This document shows, piece by piece, positions 1-9,439 of a stretch of DNA of 64,000 nt (position 1 is its first letter; each line of letters begins with the position of its first letter). The stretch comes from Kondoa malvinella (lineage: Eukaryota; Basidiomycota; Agaricostilbomycetes; Agaricostilbales; Kondoaceae), in contig BCIM01000013.1 of NCBI GenBank assembly GCA_039545315.1, positions 248,001 to 312,000 on the forward strand. The letters are read 5' to 3'. Position numbers and translations under genes: made by a program. Below the pieces are notes generated by a model. It was given only the letters and a program-made list of their open reading frames with translations, was not told the DNA's origin and made no database searches.

Positions 1-137
1 CCAAACCCCGAAGGACTATCCATTAGAAATAATATATACGCAGTTCTTCCTGAATCTCTTTTTGCTCCTTATCAGCTAGTACCAAAGGAGAGTATGAGCT
101 GATTCTCGAGTTGATAGGTTGAAAATTCGACTCTGCA

Positions 138-1842
138 ATGCAATGTCGACGCTTTTACTCTGTTCAACGGACGATAGACAAGTCTTTTGATGTCCTGCCG
201 CGCTTCTCGGCCAAAGGTAACCAGCTACGCCTGTTGCAAGGCCCTGTTCAGTTTCATGATTGGCTGCTCGTGAGGCACGGGTCGACGTTCAATTTGCATG
301 TCTGGAACTAAATTCCGCTGGTTTAGCACAAGATAAGCACTGCACAACGACGGCTCGTCTTTGCTACTTTGTATTTGGGCAAAGAAGAGCATCAGCTTGT
401 CAGTCCAGTAATTCCGAAATCCGAGCCAAGGCTCATTCCAGGTATACTCCGTTGACAGGTCTCTGCCATCCACGATGCACTCAAGAAGAACCCTTCTCTG
501 ACTTTCCATTACATTTCCGACTTTCTTCGCTCTACACGAGAGCACCCTCGAAAATGTTCTGCTTCTTTGCTCGCACCGCTCAAAGCTTCTTTTCCCGATC
601 GAGTCTTTTTGAGCTTGTATCACACTCCGAACCTCAATGGGATAGTCAAGCAACTTGTACCAAGGCGATTTGACGAAGGATGGGGTCTGTGGCATGCGAA
701 AGCCTACATTGCGGACGATGATGTACTGATATCCGGGTCGGTGACCATTGCCTCAAAATGCATCATTAAGTTTCTCAATACTGTTGTTGCATAGCGCAAA
801 CCTTTCGAAAGACTACTTTACGAATCGCCAGGATCGCTACTTGCACATTACCGACCACCCGCGATTGGCAGACTATTTCCATGATTTTGTTCAAACTTCT
901 CAATCTATCTCTTATTCGCTCGACGGACAGCAGTCTACTTCTTGGCCTGCATCGAATCGAGTACCAGAACCTTCTTGGTCCAAATGTAACGAAAACAAGG
1001 AGCGGTCAGCCGAATTGTACAAAGACCTGCAAGCTCGGTGGATCACGAATGAAACCGACGAAGGCACAGATACGCAGATGAGGCCGTTCTTGCAAATGGG
1101 TCACTACGGTATAAAGGAAGAGACGGATCTGTAAGCGCCAGTCTTCCTACAATCCGCTTGTTTGACATGCAATAGTGTGGTGCCCGAACTGTTGGAGCTT
1201 GGCGATGAAGGCGTGAATCGGATCGATTGGACGTCCGGCTACTTTAGCCTGGATCAAGCCAATCAGCGACGCTTGCTTGATAGTCCAGCGAAGGAGATCA
1301 AGGTTGTTTGCGCTTCTCCTTTAGTACGCTTGAACCTTGGCTTTCTCATTTCTGCTGATGTGAGACACAGGCAAACGGCTTTTACGGAAGTGCTGGTGTT
1401 AGCAAGTATATCCCACCGGCGTATACCCGGGCGGAGCAGCGGTTCTGGACAGAAGTAGAACGCAGGCAGTTACAGGACAAGGTCGAGCTGCGAGAGTGGG
1501 GTCGAGAAGATTGGACGTATCATGCGAAAGGTCAGCGCACTGTCCTAATTAGTCGACGTATCTGAACTCTTTGCAGGTATATGGCTCTCTGCTGCCAACG
1601 ACCAACCTTTCGCGACTGTTATTGGTTCATCGAATTACGGTCCGCGCTCAGCCACTCGAGATATGGAAGCCAATCTGCTGGTCACGACTTCCAATGCAGA
1701 TCTGAAGCAGCAGCTTGGGAACGAAGTGCGCAAAGTAACCGAACATGCTACCAAAGTCGATGCGGCGACTTTCGAAGCACCGGACCGGAAAGTTGGCTTG
1801 GGCGTAAGGTTTTCAGCTTGGGTCATTCGTGATATGCTCTAG
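138..1842 (+). CDS. PGS1: CDP-diacylglycerol--glycerol-3-phosphate 3-phosphatidyltransferase
   Basis: Makes phosphatidylglycerol phosphate from CDP-diacylglycerol and glycerol-3-phosphate, the first committed step of cardiolipin synthesis in mitochondria. I see seven exons, with introns at 270-326, 399-458, 737-794, 1131-1175, 1324-1370 and 1531-1576, all GT/AG; joining them gives one continuous frame. The phospholipase-D signature is present twice: HAKAYIAD followed by ISGANLSKDYFTNRQDRY (across the 737-794 intron), and HAKGIW followed by IGSSNYGPRS. These blocks match PGS1 rather than other PLD-family enzymes. The ATG at 138 opens a short basic and serine-containing stretch (MQCRRFYSVQRT) fitting a mitochondrial presequence. 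A 156-residue open frame on the other strand at 225-695 is a shadow. The family call is firm; the first exon is inferred from frame and conservation. Confidence 0.93.
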
Positions 1843-1983
1843 CTGTCCATCTGTATGAATCAATCTGTGTTCTTTTACGCCTTCATTCTTTTCTGTTAAT
1901 TTCGCACGGTCCTCCTTCTCTTACGACCTCGTTCGATTTTTTCTCTTCCCTGCCTTCTGACAACGAACTTCTTGGTGTCAGAC

Positions 1984-3127
1984 ATGACGGACGACCTACA
2001 ATTCAAGGACTTCTCAGTGGATACCCTCGTACAGCAACTTGCTCAGAGTCGCAAGAATGGATTCGATGGCAGGTTCAGGCTGATAGTTCATAGGTCTTAT
2101 TACCGCTGTCCTGTCGCGGATTGCACGTATTATAGTACGTAAAATGGCTCGAAAGTATGCTGCACTTTTTGACTGAGCTCGAGCAGCTGGCAGTCCCGCT
2201 GAACTCAAAAGACATATACTGGGCGACCAAAGGAAGCACATACCTCAGCTCAGCGAGTGCGGAGAAGCCTTAGCTGGTGACATGGTAGTCATCCTTCGAA
2301 GTATGTTTGTCCCCTGGTCTCGCTTGACGGGCATTTAGCTGAAAGCGCCGCAGAGCCGAGGAGCAACGCTTGCGCCGACGAGAAGCAAGTCCGAGATGCT
2401 CTCGCACTCGCAACAAATGCTCATGCTCTCCATCGCGTCTACATCGTGTAAGCCTTTGCAACGTACCTGTTTTAGTTGCTGAACCCTTGGAATCACCAGC
2501 AAGGATCCGGACGCTAATCCAGCAGCATCTAGAGCTGCACCTCAACCACGAAACAGCAAAGAAACAGCACGACCAGCACGCGCTGCACAAATCGTGCCGA
2601 CTCTGGTCAAGCGCACGGTGCCCAAGGTAAATTTGCATCTGATCGGCTATAAACATGGCTGATACGCCTAGCAGCGAACTTTTTATCGAGTTCAAGCGCC
2701 TGCTGCTATTCCGCGGGTCACAGCTACACCAGTTCCTAGGTCCCCTCAGCCGCGGCCGGCTGCTATTCCCGCAAGAGAGGAAGAAGAGGAGGAAACTAAG
2801 CCTATTGTTCATGCTGTGGACGACGATGAGGAGTCCAGGATCGGTGCGCTACACCTTTTGTAACTGTACCAGCCTGATTTTGCAACAGAATCCTTGGCCG
2901 ACTTCTATTCTACCCAAGTCAATGGCGTTCGTCGAGCGACTGGTATCCCTCAGACCACCTTCGACCAACTCGAGAATTGCTGGATCAACCCTGTCTCGAT
3001 CGCCCAGTGCACCTCAGAACGGTACAAATCGCTGCTCATGGACTCCCCGCAGCTCGCTGGTATTCCTCTTGGCCAGCGCTATGTTCTTTGGACTGGGGTT
3101 GAGGCGGCCTACTTCAAGCGGCAATGA
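1984..3127 (+). CDS. C2H2-like zinc-finger protein, function unknown
   Basis: Six exons joined by introns at 2135-2186, 2301-2338, about 2454-2502, 2627-2674 and 2844-2888. Near residue 50 there is a single C2H2-like finger: YYRCPVADC, then a spacer, then ELKRHILGDQRKH, so the spacing is C-x4-C and H-x7-H. The middle is rich in Pro, Ala and Arg and ends in an acidic run (REEEEEETK), typical of a disordered nuclear linker. The C-terminus is better ordered, ending GQRYVLWTGVEAAYFKRQ. The finger and low-complexity middle suggest a nucleic-acid-binding or chromatin role, but I do not recognise the family. The 38-nt intron at 2301 is unusually short. The start at 1984 is the first ATG in frame with the finger; the 3' end could include another exon. 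Confidence 0.7.
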
Positions 3128-3804
3128 ATGTATTGGCAACCTTTTTGATGTATCAATTTGCGGTAACCTCAGAATGTCTTGGCCCGGTTCAGGCTACCTA
3201 TTCCTCCTCTTCTTCTTTCTGCTGTACTCGTCTTATTGCGCGCCGTATGAATAACAGCCTCTCCCGTGCCTCGTTCTTCCTCGCGAGGAGTTCTAAAAGC
3301 ACCTTGTCTCATGTCTTGCCTTACCCTGCTTTCGTCGTGCCTTTATCTGTCCTTCTAGGCAGTCTCCTCCGCGTTCGCGTGAGTACTAAACTTACCTGCC
3401 TTCTAGGGAGTTGTGTGTTGTCACCAGAGCACATACAGCAGCTCCGGTCTTTGGCTGAGAAGGTCTAGCAATGCTGCTTGGACGTCGTGCGCTCGCCAGT
3501 GAAGTACAAGCCTGGTCTCACTATGAAAGCTCCTACTTTATGGGATAGCTTAAAGAAACGGCTTGGAAGCGTGCCAATTGGATTCAGGCCGTATGTTACC
3601 TCAACGATGTATGCTCGGTTACAGTCTGTGTAGTGTGATAGCCCTTCCGTAAGTACTTCGTCTTAACCGCTTAACCCTCGACAGGGTTTAAGATTGAAAT
3701 GCTTGACGCATTCTACGTCACTTGCGCTGCCTCTTTTCTGCTTCAAACCGCCTCTCAGCCTCCCGAAAACCAGTCCCAGCACTTCATACACTTCTTCAAG
3801 TAAA
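3128..3804. other. Gap with unassigned exon-like open stretches
   Basis: No gene could be assembled here, but three plus-strand stretches look protein-like. The ATG at 3247 opens a Ser/Arg-rich, presequence-like frame that leads into LSPEHIQQLRSLAEK by 3465. A second frame just before and through 3523-3633 reads SPVKYKPGLTMKAPTLWD and then stops. They may be exons of one small gene, or an extra 3' exon of the upstream zinc-finger gene, or chance. The rest would be the promoter of the small membrane protein starting at 3805. Confidence 0.35.
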
Positions 3805-4218
3805 ATGGCAACCCTCATAGGCTCTTTCATCCAGTTATTCCAGACCATCCTTGTCCGTTATTTGACCTGCGCTTTGACGCAGCTAAACTGACGCCGTTCG
3901 CAGGGCCTGTTCGCCAAGCTCTTCGCAGACATCCTCGGCCTCTTCACTGGCATTATTGGCTTCTTCTTTGGTCTTGGTCAAGCATTCGTCACTTTTGTCT
4001 TGCGTGAGTCTCAATAAACACAGCAAGGTGTTCTCCATCTCATCCACATCTGTAGAAAACACCCTTCTCCTACTCCTCGTCGGTGGTGGATACGCCGGTG
4101 CGTCTAGCCTAGGCGGCCGGAATGTCGGACTGACTTTGGCGCAGGATGGATCTACATCCAGCAACAAAACGCAACAAAGCCCAGCACTGGCAAAGTGCAA
4201 GTCAAGAAAGACACATGA
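3805..4218 (+). CDS. Small four-exon membrane protein, function unknown
   Basis: Exons 3805-3852, 3904-4003, 4056-4097 and 4145-4218, with introns of 51, 52 and 47 nt, give a protein of about 87 residues. Residues 1-58 are strongly hydrophobic, with many Phe, Leu, Ile and Gly (GLFTGIIGFFFGLG; then NTLLLLLVGGGYAG), enough for two or three membrane passes. The tail is short and polar with a lysine cluster (KVQVKKDT). All three junctions restore frame exactly, and the tail follows the hydrophobic part with no stop, which is unlikely by chance. No known family was recognised. It is too fragmented to appear as a long open frame, so automatic annotation could miss it. Confidence 0.7.
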
Positions 4219-4251
4219 TCAATTCACTGCTCGTCATACAATAGCACGAAG

Positions 4252-4497
4252 CGAGAACGCAGGAAAAAACAAACTTAGGCGCACTATTTTGTACATGTAT
4301 CAGAGGACGCTAATGATATCCGATTTATGCACGCTTTCCTCTCAAACTGATGGCATTTACGCTTTGAACGCGGCTCTATCAGTTCCCCTGTCCTTTTTCT
4401 GAAACGTGATCTTTCTTTCTGCTCTCTGTTCCGAAGTGTTAGTTGTGCTTCTTGTCTTCCATATATGTACTCACCAACGCAAATTGCACTCCTCCGA
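4252..4497. repeat. Direct repeat copy 1 (diverged duplicate of 6031-6271)
   Basis: About 240 bases that line up by eye with 6031-6271 in the same orientation. Shared blocks include ATCCGATTTATGCACGCTT, GATGGCAT, TCTGAAAC and CAAATTGCACTCCTC in the same order with similar spacing; I estimate roughly three quarters identity. The copy sits just past the 3' end of the NmrA-family gene (minus strand, stop at 4590), so it is probably that gene's 3' flank. Confidence 0.75.
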
Positions 4498-4589
4498 TCG
4501 CTACTCGGTCGCCATGTCAGTCGTGGGGTCCAGAGTCAAAGCTATGAAATGTGATGAACCGTTCGGAAGGAATTCAACCTCATCTCATG

Positions 4590-5646
4590 TTACAATTGTT
4601 CTCCCCACGCAATTCGTACAGCTTCCCTTACTTTAATGGGCTTGATATCCGGAAACTCTTCGTTCCTCAGCCCTTCTTTTGTGACATCCATGACGCCTCT
4701 GATTGCCATCTGCCCAAATTCGGCCCAAAGATGCTGCAGAGCTTCGGCGTGCATCTGCATGGACCCTTCTTGTTGTGGCAGAACTGTTCCGTTACCAAGC
4801 TCAAGCGCTTCCGCCGAGTCGTAGACCACGTCCCATTTGCTTTCTGTTCGGAAAGTCAGGCAGGCGCTCATGCTACTGCAGATGAATGTACGCACGAGTG
4901 ACTTCTTCAGCCAATGCAAGCAATTCGCCCCAAGACATGCGATCACTTGCCAAAGGACTAAATTCAGGCCAGTGATCTTGTTCGAGCATGGCAGCCAGAT
5001 ATTTGGCGAGATCGTTTGAATGCAGGAACGAGACCTGTTGCTTGCCATCACCTGGAATCGCAGCTTTTCGATGATGAAAGTCGATAGCGTAACTGAAGGG
5101 CTTCATGTTTGACGGAACACCTGGGATGCAGTAATGATCTAGCGTCCAGCCTAGGATGATACGGGTGAACTGTAGATGACTGCTTCTGAGGAGATCGGCA
5201 GCGTCGAGCCACCATTGAGCTGCAGGGTGATAAGAAAGCATCTCTTCTGTGTAGCGTATACCGAATTCGCTGGGAATGAACGTCTTGACGGTACCGGACT
5301 CGATAGACGCGCGGATGAGGTTCATCTGAGCATTGCTGGATTCTTGCGAGAAGAGCCCCAGAGCAGAGATCACGACAGACACATTGTGCTCTTTCAGGAT
5401 GCTCTTCAATGCCGCAGTATCGTTGTAGTCCACTGCTGCACCTGTCGTCCCAGCCAAAGCCGTGGTAGGCTGCCAGTAGCTTTATATCTCAGCTCGATTC
5501 CAGCTGCTGCGCAAGGACCTTACCGTGCGACTAAAGACCACGACGTTGTATTTGCCTTGCCTCACGAGCTCTTGGACAATGGTTCGACCTATACCCCCTG
5601 TACCGCCTGCGACTATCGCTGTAGGTAAATCGTTCTTGGTTTGCAT
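4590..5646 (-). CDS. NmrA-family / isoflavone-reductase-like NAD(P)-binding protein
   Basis: Three exons with introns at 5470-5523 and 4844-4895 give a protein of about 315 residues, normal for this family. The N-terminus carries the Rossmann dinucleotide motif VAGGTGGIGRTIV. Further on are VSVVISALGLFSQ, KTFIPSEFGIRYTEE and a C-terminal helical part, as in NmrA-like and isoflavone-reductase-like proteins. Family members are either NADPH-dependent reductases of phenolic compounds or non-catalytic redox sensors. The family's catalytic lysine is not obvious, so the activity is open. The start at 5646 directly precedes the nucleotide-binding strand. The gene lies inside a tandemly duplicated block: direct repeats on both sides and a relic of a second copy's C-terminus at 6271-6360. 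Confidence 0.88.
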
Positions 5647-6030
5647 ACTTGATCAAAGAGCAGGTGCAGTCAGTCAGGTAGTGGTACTTGATTGAAAAGG
5701 AAAGCAAGATCTGATGAGTCGGGTGCCGGTAGCTGTCGCAAGGTGTCGCAAGGCTGATCTGACCGGTGCCAAGACGCGACCGGCATTGCTGCTTAATGGT
5801 AGCATCGACGCGAGATGATGCAGCATCTGAGATGCTATAGAGAAGAGCAAGAGGCAGAAAGAGATAATCAACTTTCTGCAGATCTGAGAGGTGAGCGCAT
5901 ATGACCCGAGTGACGAGGAAGGAACGAGCATGTTTGCTGCAACGTATGTGACAGTGATGCACTGAGCGCAGCGCATAAGACTCAAGCCAATGCAATGAGG
6001 GTAAGCTTCAGATGAGACACAGACGATGTG
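5647..6030. other. Upstream region of the NmrA-family gene
   Basis: About 380 bases with no supported gene. It should hold the NmrA-family promoter, reading leftwards. The two open frames of over 100 codons on the minus strand are low-complexity and overlap the gene's first exon in the wrong frame. Confidence 0.5.
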
Positions 6031-6271
6031 GGACGCAGAAACGACCTGAGCGCATTATTTTGCGCACGTCTAGAGAACAACATCCGATTTATGCACGCTT
6101 GCCTCTCAATCTGATGGCATGTACATTCTCAGGTGCCGCTCTATTAAGTCCCCGATTTTCATCCTGTCTGAAACTTGATCCTCTATCTCGGCTCTCTATC
6201 TTAATGTGTCAGCAGTGCTTCTCCCTTGCATTGAAGGTAATCACCAAAGCAAATTGCACTCCTCTGATGAC
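6031..6271. repeat. Direct repeat copy 2 (diverged duplicate of 4252-4497)
   Basis: Second copy of the repeat described at 4252-4497, in the same orientation. It is followed immediately by a short relic resembling the C-terminus of the NmrA-family gene, which is also the order found at copy 1. Confidence 0.75.
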
Positions 6272-6360
6272 GATACCGTATAGATCTTTGAACGGTGGGT
6301 CATTCTTCAAGACTCCTCGACCCGTCAATGCAGCCATGACCATCTTTTTGATCATCTGCT
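6271..6360 (-). pseudogene. Relic of a second NmrA-family gene (C-terminal fragment only)
   Basis: Read on the minus strand this stretch begins QMIKKMVMAALTGRGVLKND and continues into a region with FKDL and IVIR. It aligns with the intact neighbour's C-terminal segment QMAIRGVMDVTKEGLRNEEF followed by PDIKPIKVRE. Position relative to repeat copy 2 matches that of the intact gene relative to copy 1. Everything further N-terminal is missing; the next gene's stop lies at 6379. This is inference from about 30 residues and the shared flank. Confidence 0.55.
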
Positions 6361-6378
6361 GTATACATCAGAACTTTT

Positions 6379-7688
6379 TTAAAGGCTGTCTCCAACACTC
6401 ACAGCCTTGTTCGACTCTTTGACCGACCCATCAGCAGGCTGCACACTCACGCTCCTCCTCAAACCCGTCGGACTAGGCGGAATGAATGACATATCCGGTA
6501 ATTGATCCATATCCTCATCTTCAACCTTGACCGCCAATTCCTCAGGCTCAGGTTTAGGTGAAAACTTGATACGTTTCGCACTTCGACCTTTTCCTGGAGT
6601 AGGCGGTCCACGTTTTGGTTGAGCGGCAAAAGGGTTCCGAGCTGAGATGGGTGGTTTAGAAGGTTGTTTGGCAAATAGTGTAGTTGAAGAACGGGAAATG
6701 GGTCGAGCGAGGGGTTTGGTCGAGGAAGCTGTTCCGAGGGAGAGAACTGGTGTTGAAGCTGATCTGCGGAGTTTTTGTGTGAAGAGTGATTCTAATGTCT
6801 GGTTAGCGGTAGATATAAGAACGGCAAGGGAAATATACCTCGAGGTAGAGGATCGTCTGGTCTAGGTGGTCTAGCCTTTACTGGGACTTTACGTCGAGCG
6901 AGCCGCAGTTGTAGAGCAGATTCGGAAGAGAGTGACGCGTAAATGATGATATCTGTAGAGTCGTTGCTGTCTGTGATTTGTTAGCCTTCGGAAGTGTTGA
7001 TGAGTGATGTAAAGTCACCGATAGCTTCACCTAACGAAATTAGAAGTCCTCGAGGTGACTTGTTGTCCGCATCGAGCTACCCAAACCATCAGTACATGTG
7101 GGTCACGCAAGCAAGGACGTACCTCATCCAAACAAAAGCGGTTCTCGAACCAACGTTTGGTCGAGAGACACCTCGGATCCAAGTAAACGCGCACATCCAT
7201 CTCCTCTGCAGCATTCTGATCAATCTCAACTTTCTCTTTTCCCTTTTTGAGCAGCTCAATCCGATTCTTGAGCCCTCGTTTACCCTTCGAAGCACTAGGA
7301 TTGCTTGTAGCTGCTAGATCAACAGTCCGCTGTACAGCCAGTTCTTTATGCCGCAGCATCTCGAGATCGAGAAAGAGGTCTGTATTGCTACTGGATATTG
7401 CATTGGGTGAGAACGGGTCGTCGACTTGATGCGTTGACGATGAGGAAACAGTACGAAGAAGGTTCGGACGTTGTGAAGAGGGCTCATCTGCGCTGACTGG
7501 TATGTGGGCGATGAATGCGATGCCTGTCTAGCGGCATCAGTGTTTTCGGTCTCAAGATGTTCGTCACGTCACCTACCGTGTAATCTCGTAGAATCGACGC
7601 TGAGACTGCCTCTCCAGAGCAATCTACAGTCTGGCTTGCTCTTGACGCGTGAGGTAGACGCAGTAGGCGCGCTTTCCACTTGTTCCAT
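6379..7688 (-). CDS. Lys/Pro-rich protein, probably nuclear, function unknown
   Basis: Five exons with introns at 7524-7576, 7077-7122, 6971-7030 and 6792-6838, all restoring frame. The N-terminal 150 residues look folded (CRLLWRGSLSVDS; later GIAFIAHIPVS, weakly like a SPOC-type fold). A lysine-rich helix follows (KNRIELLKKGKEKVEI), then MDVRVYLDPRC. The C-terminal 150 residues are disordered, Ser/Pro-rich, with basic nuclear-localisation-like stretches (KGRSAKRIKFSPKPEP). That composition suggests a nuclear protein; I do not recognise the family. The ATG at 7688 was chosen because a longer open frame upstream lacks an ATG and is in another frame. Its start lies only 60 bases from that of the divergent gene at 7749. 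Confidence 0.72.
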
Positions 7689-7748
7689 TTTGCGAGGATT
7701 TTGACGAATACACTTGCTTCACCACAGACCACGATATTGCTGCTCAAG

Positions 7749-9270
7749 ATGTCCTACGCTGTTTCTTTCCCGGCCCTCCTGCTGTTGGCTATTGCTGCGT
7801 CTTGGGATTGGTCCCTTTATGTAGATCGAAGCTTGCGGAAGACACGCTTCTCTTTGTTGCCTTGCCATTCTGAAAAGTTTCTTACCTCTTGCATTCTTTT
7901 CCTATTCTGAGCCCTGAGGCTGGCTACTGCGATATGTCACTCACGGCGCAGGAACTCGCTTCCGATGGATCAAGCATGACGGCGTCATACACCAAGCGCT
8001 CTGCACCTGTTCTCATCTGGTCAATCAGTCTTCTTCTTACGGGTCTGTTCCTGTTGGCGTATTGCAAGAGAGGATGGAGAGTCACTACGGGAATAGGTTT
8101 CGGCCTCATAGCTTCCCTAGCAGCTTGGGGTATTCTGGTAGGCCAAATTCGTATCCCATCTGCCTGCTCTGATAATAAAATAGGTCGCTGCTATGCCAGC
8201 TAATGGCGTTTACACCGGATCCGTCATAGTCTCAGATCTCATTATCGCAATAGCCACCATGTCCATCTTCCTGCTGTTTGCCTTTATTGGTATATTCTGG
8301 GCGTGGCCGCTAGGGATCGTATGTTTGGGCGCAAGCGGTGGTTTCAGCTTTGGACTTTCGGTCTGCCTCATGGCTCAGGATGCGATCTTCGAGCAGGACT
8401 GGGCGAGATATGTCTTCCTCGGGTCTGTCATCTGCCTGACTTATCGCTTGCTTGCTGATCTGCCTTCTTTATCTTAGCGTGTTGACAATTGTTGGAGTAC
8501 TTCTGGTCGTGATACTGCTCAACTACGCTATCGTACCACTCGTGAGTTCTGTTCTACTTCGTTTGACCTTTCTGATCAAGATTGCAGGGTACAATGTCTG
8601 GCGCTTTCTGCTTATTCCTAGCCATCGACTTATTGTCGAACGAAGAGAATGGACTGTCGAGAGGATTACGCTATATCCTGGACAGCAATTCTTCACACCA
8701 ACCTGTAAGTCGACGAAAGTACACCAGAACATGCAACTCACTTGCTTGCAGGGTTTGACATTCTATCAACCGAGACTTTCATCCAGGATATTTATTGCGC
8801 TCATGTGGGCTTTCGCGTAAGTCTCTGTCTATTGTGACCAGTCTTGTCTGACAATTCTGTACAGGGTCATCTGCGCCGCGGCTCAATTCTACCTCTTTCG
8901 AGGCAAATTTATTCCACCAAAGCGAAAAGCGACACCCGTCAGCAGCGAGAAACGCATCAGCATCGTTTCGGCCGTCTCTACTACCCCATCTAGTGTTGTC
9001 ATTCCGATCCAGAATCACGACATGCCACCAGCAGCGGAAGACCGAGACCTCGAATCGCTGCATTCAATTCATTCAGTATCTAGTGTCTCACATTCGATGT
9101 TCTCGGCTATCACACAGCAAGTAAGGCAAGAATGGTCCGGAGCACTCAGTCAATACTCTAGCATGACCGATCTTGCTAGCCGAAGATCAAGCATTATGCG
9201 TCCTTTTAGAGTCTACGATGATGAAGACAGCCCGCCGCCTTTGCCAAGATTGAGAGTGATGAATGAATAA
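7749..9270 (+). CDS. TM7S3/TM198-like multi-pass membrane protein
   Basis: Begins with a signal-peptide-like stretch (VSFPALLLLAIAAS), then a long intron by local standards (about 7811-7911), then a run of hydrophobic segments: PVLIWSISLLLTGLFLLAY, FGLIASLAAWGIL, IAIATMSIFLLFAFIGIFWA and others, about seven in all. The Gly-rich paired-helix pattern and the ASGGFSFGLSVCLMAQD block fit the TM7S3/TM198-like domain of fungal plasma-membrane or ER proteins of unknown role. The C-terminal 120 residues are cytosolic-looking, Ser-rich and end in PPPLPRLRVMNE. The intron ending in VAAMPANG and the one before the FDILSTET block are clear; the first intron and an in-frame alternative near 8541-8586 are not. 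Confidence 0.72.
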
Positions 9271-9439
9271 CGTATTTGGTCTTGACAATTATAATTAGAG
9301 GGTACTTTATAATGAAAGGGCAATCAGGGATTATGGGTAATTGGCTGCATTTCTGGTACTGTATGATTACGACGATAATGACTTGAGATACGACGAAGCC
9401 CGTTTGACGATGACTCCGTTGATGATGATATATAGCCTG

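Noticed and set aside
225..695. 156-codon open frame on the minus strand
   Set aside because: It lies antisense to PGS1 exons and introns whose conserved motifs are unmistakable; it carries no motif of its own.
2270..2812. 180-codon open frame on the minus strand, Arg/Ser-rich
   Set aside because: Antisense to the zinc-finger gene's exons; its composition is the mirror of a Pro/Ala/Glu-rich coding strand.
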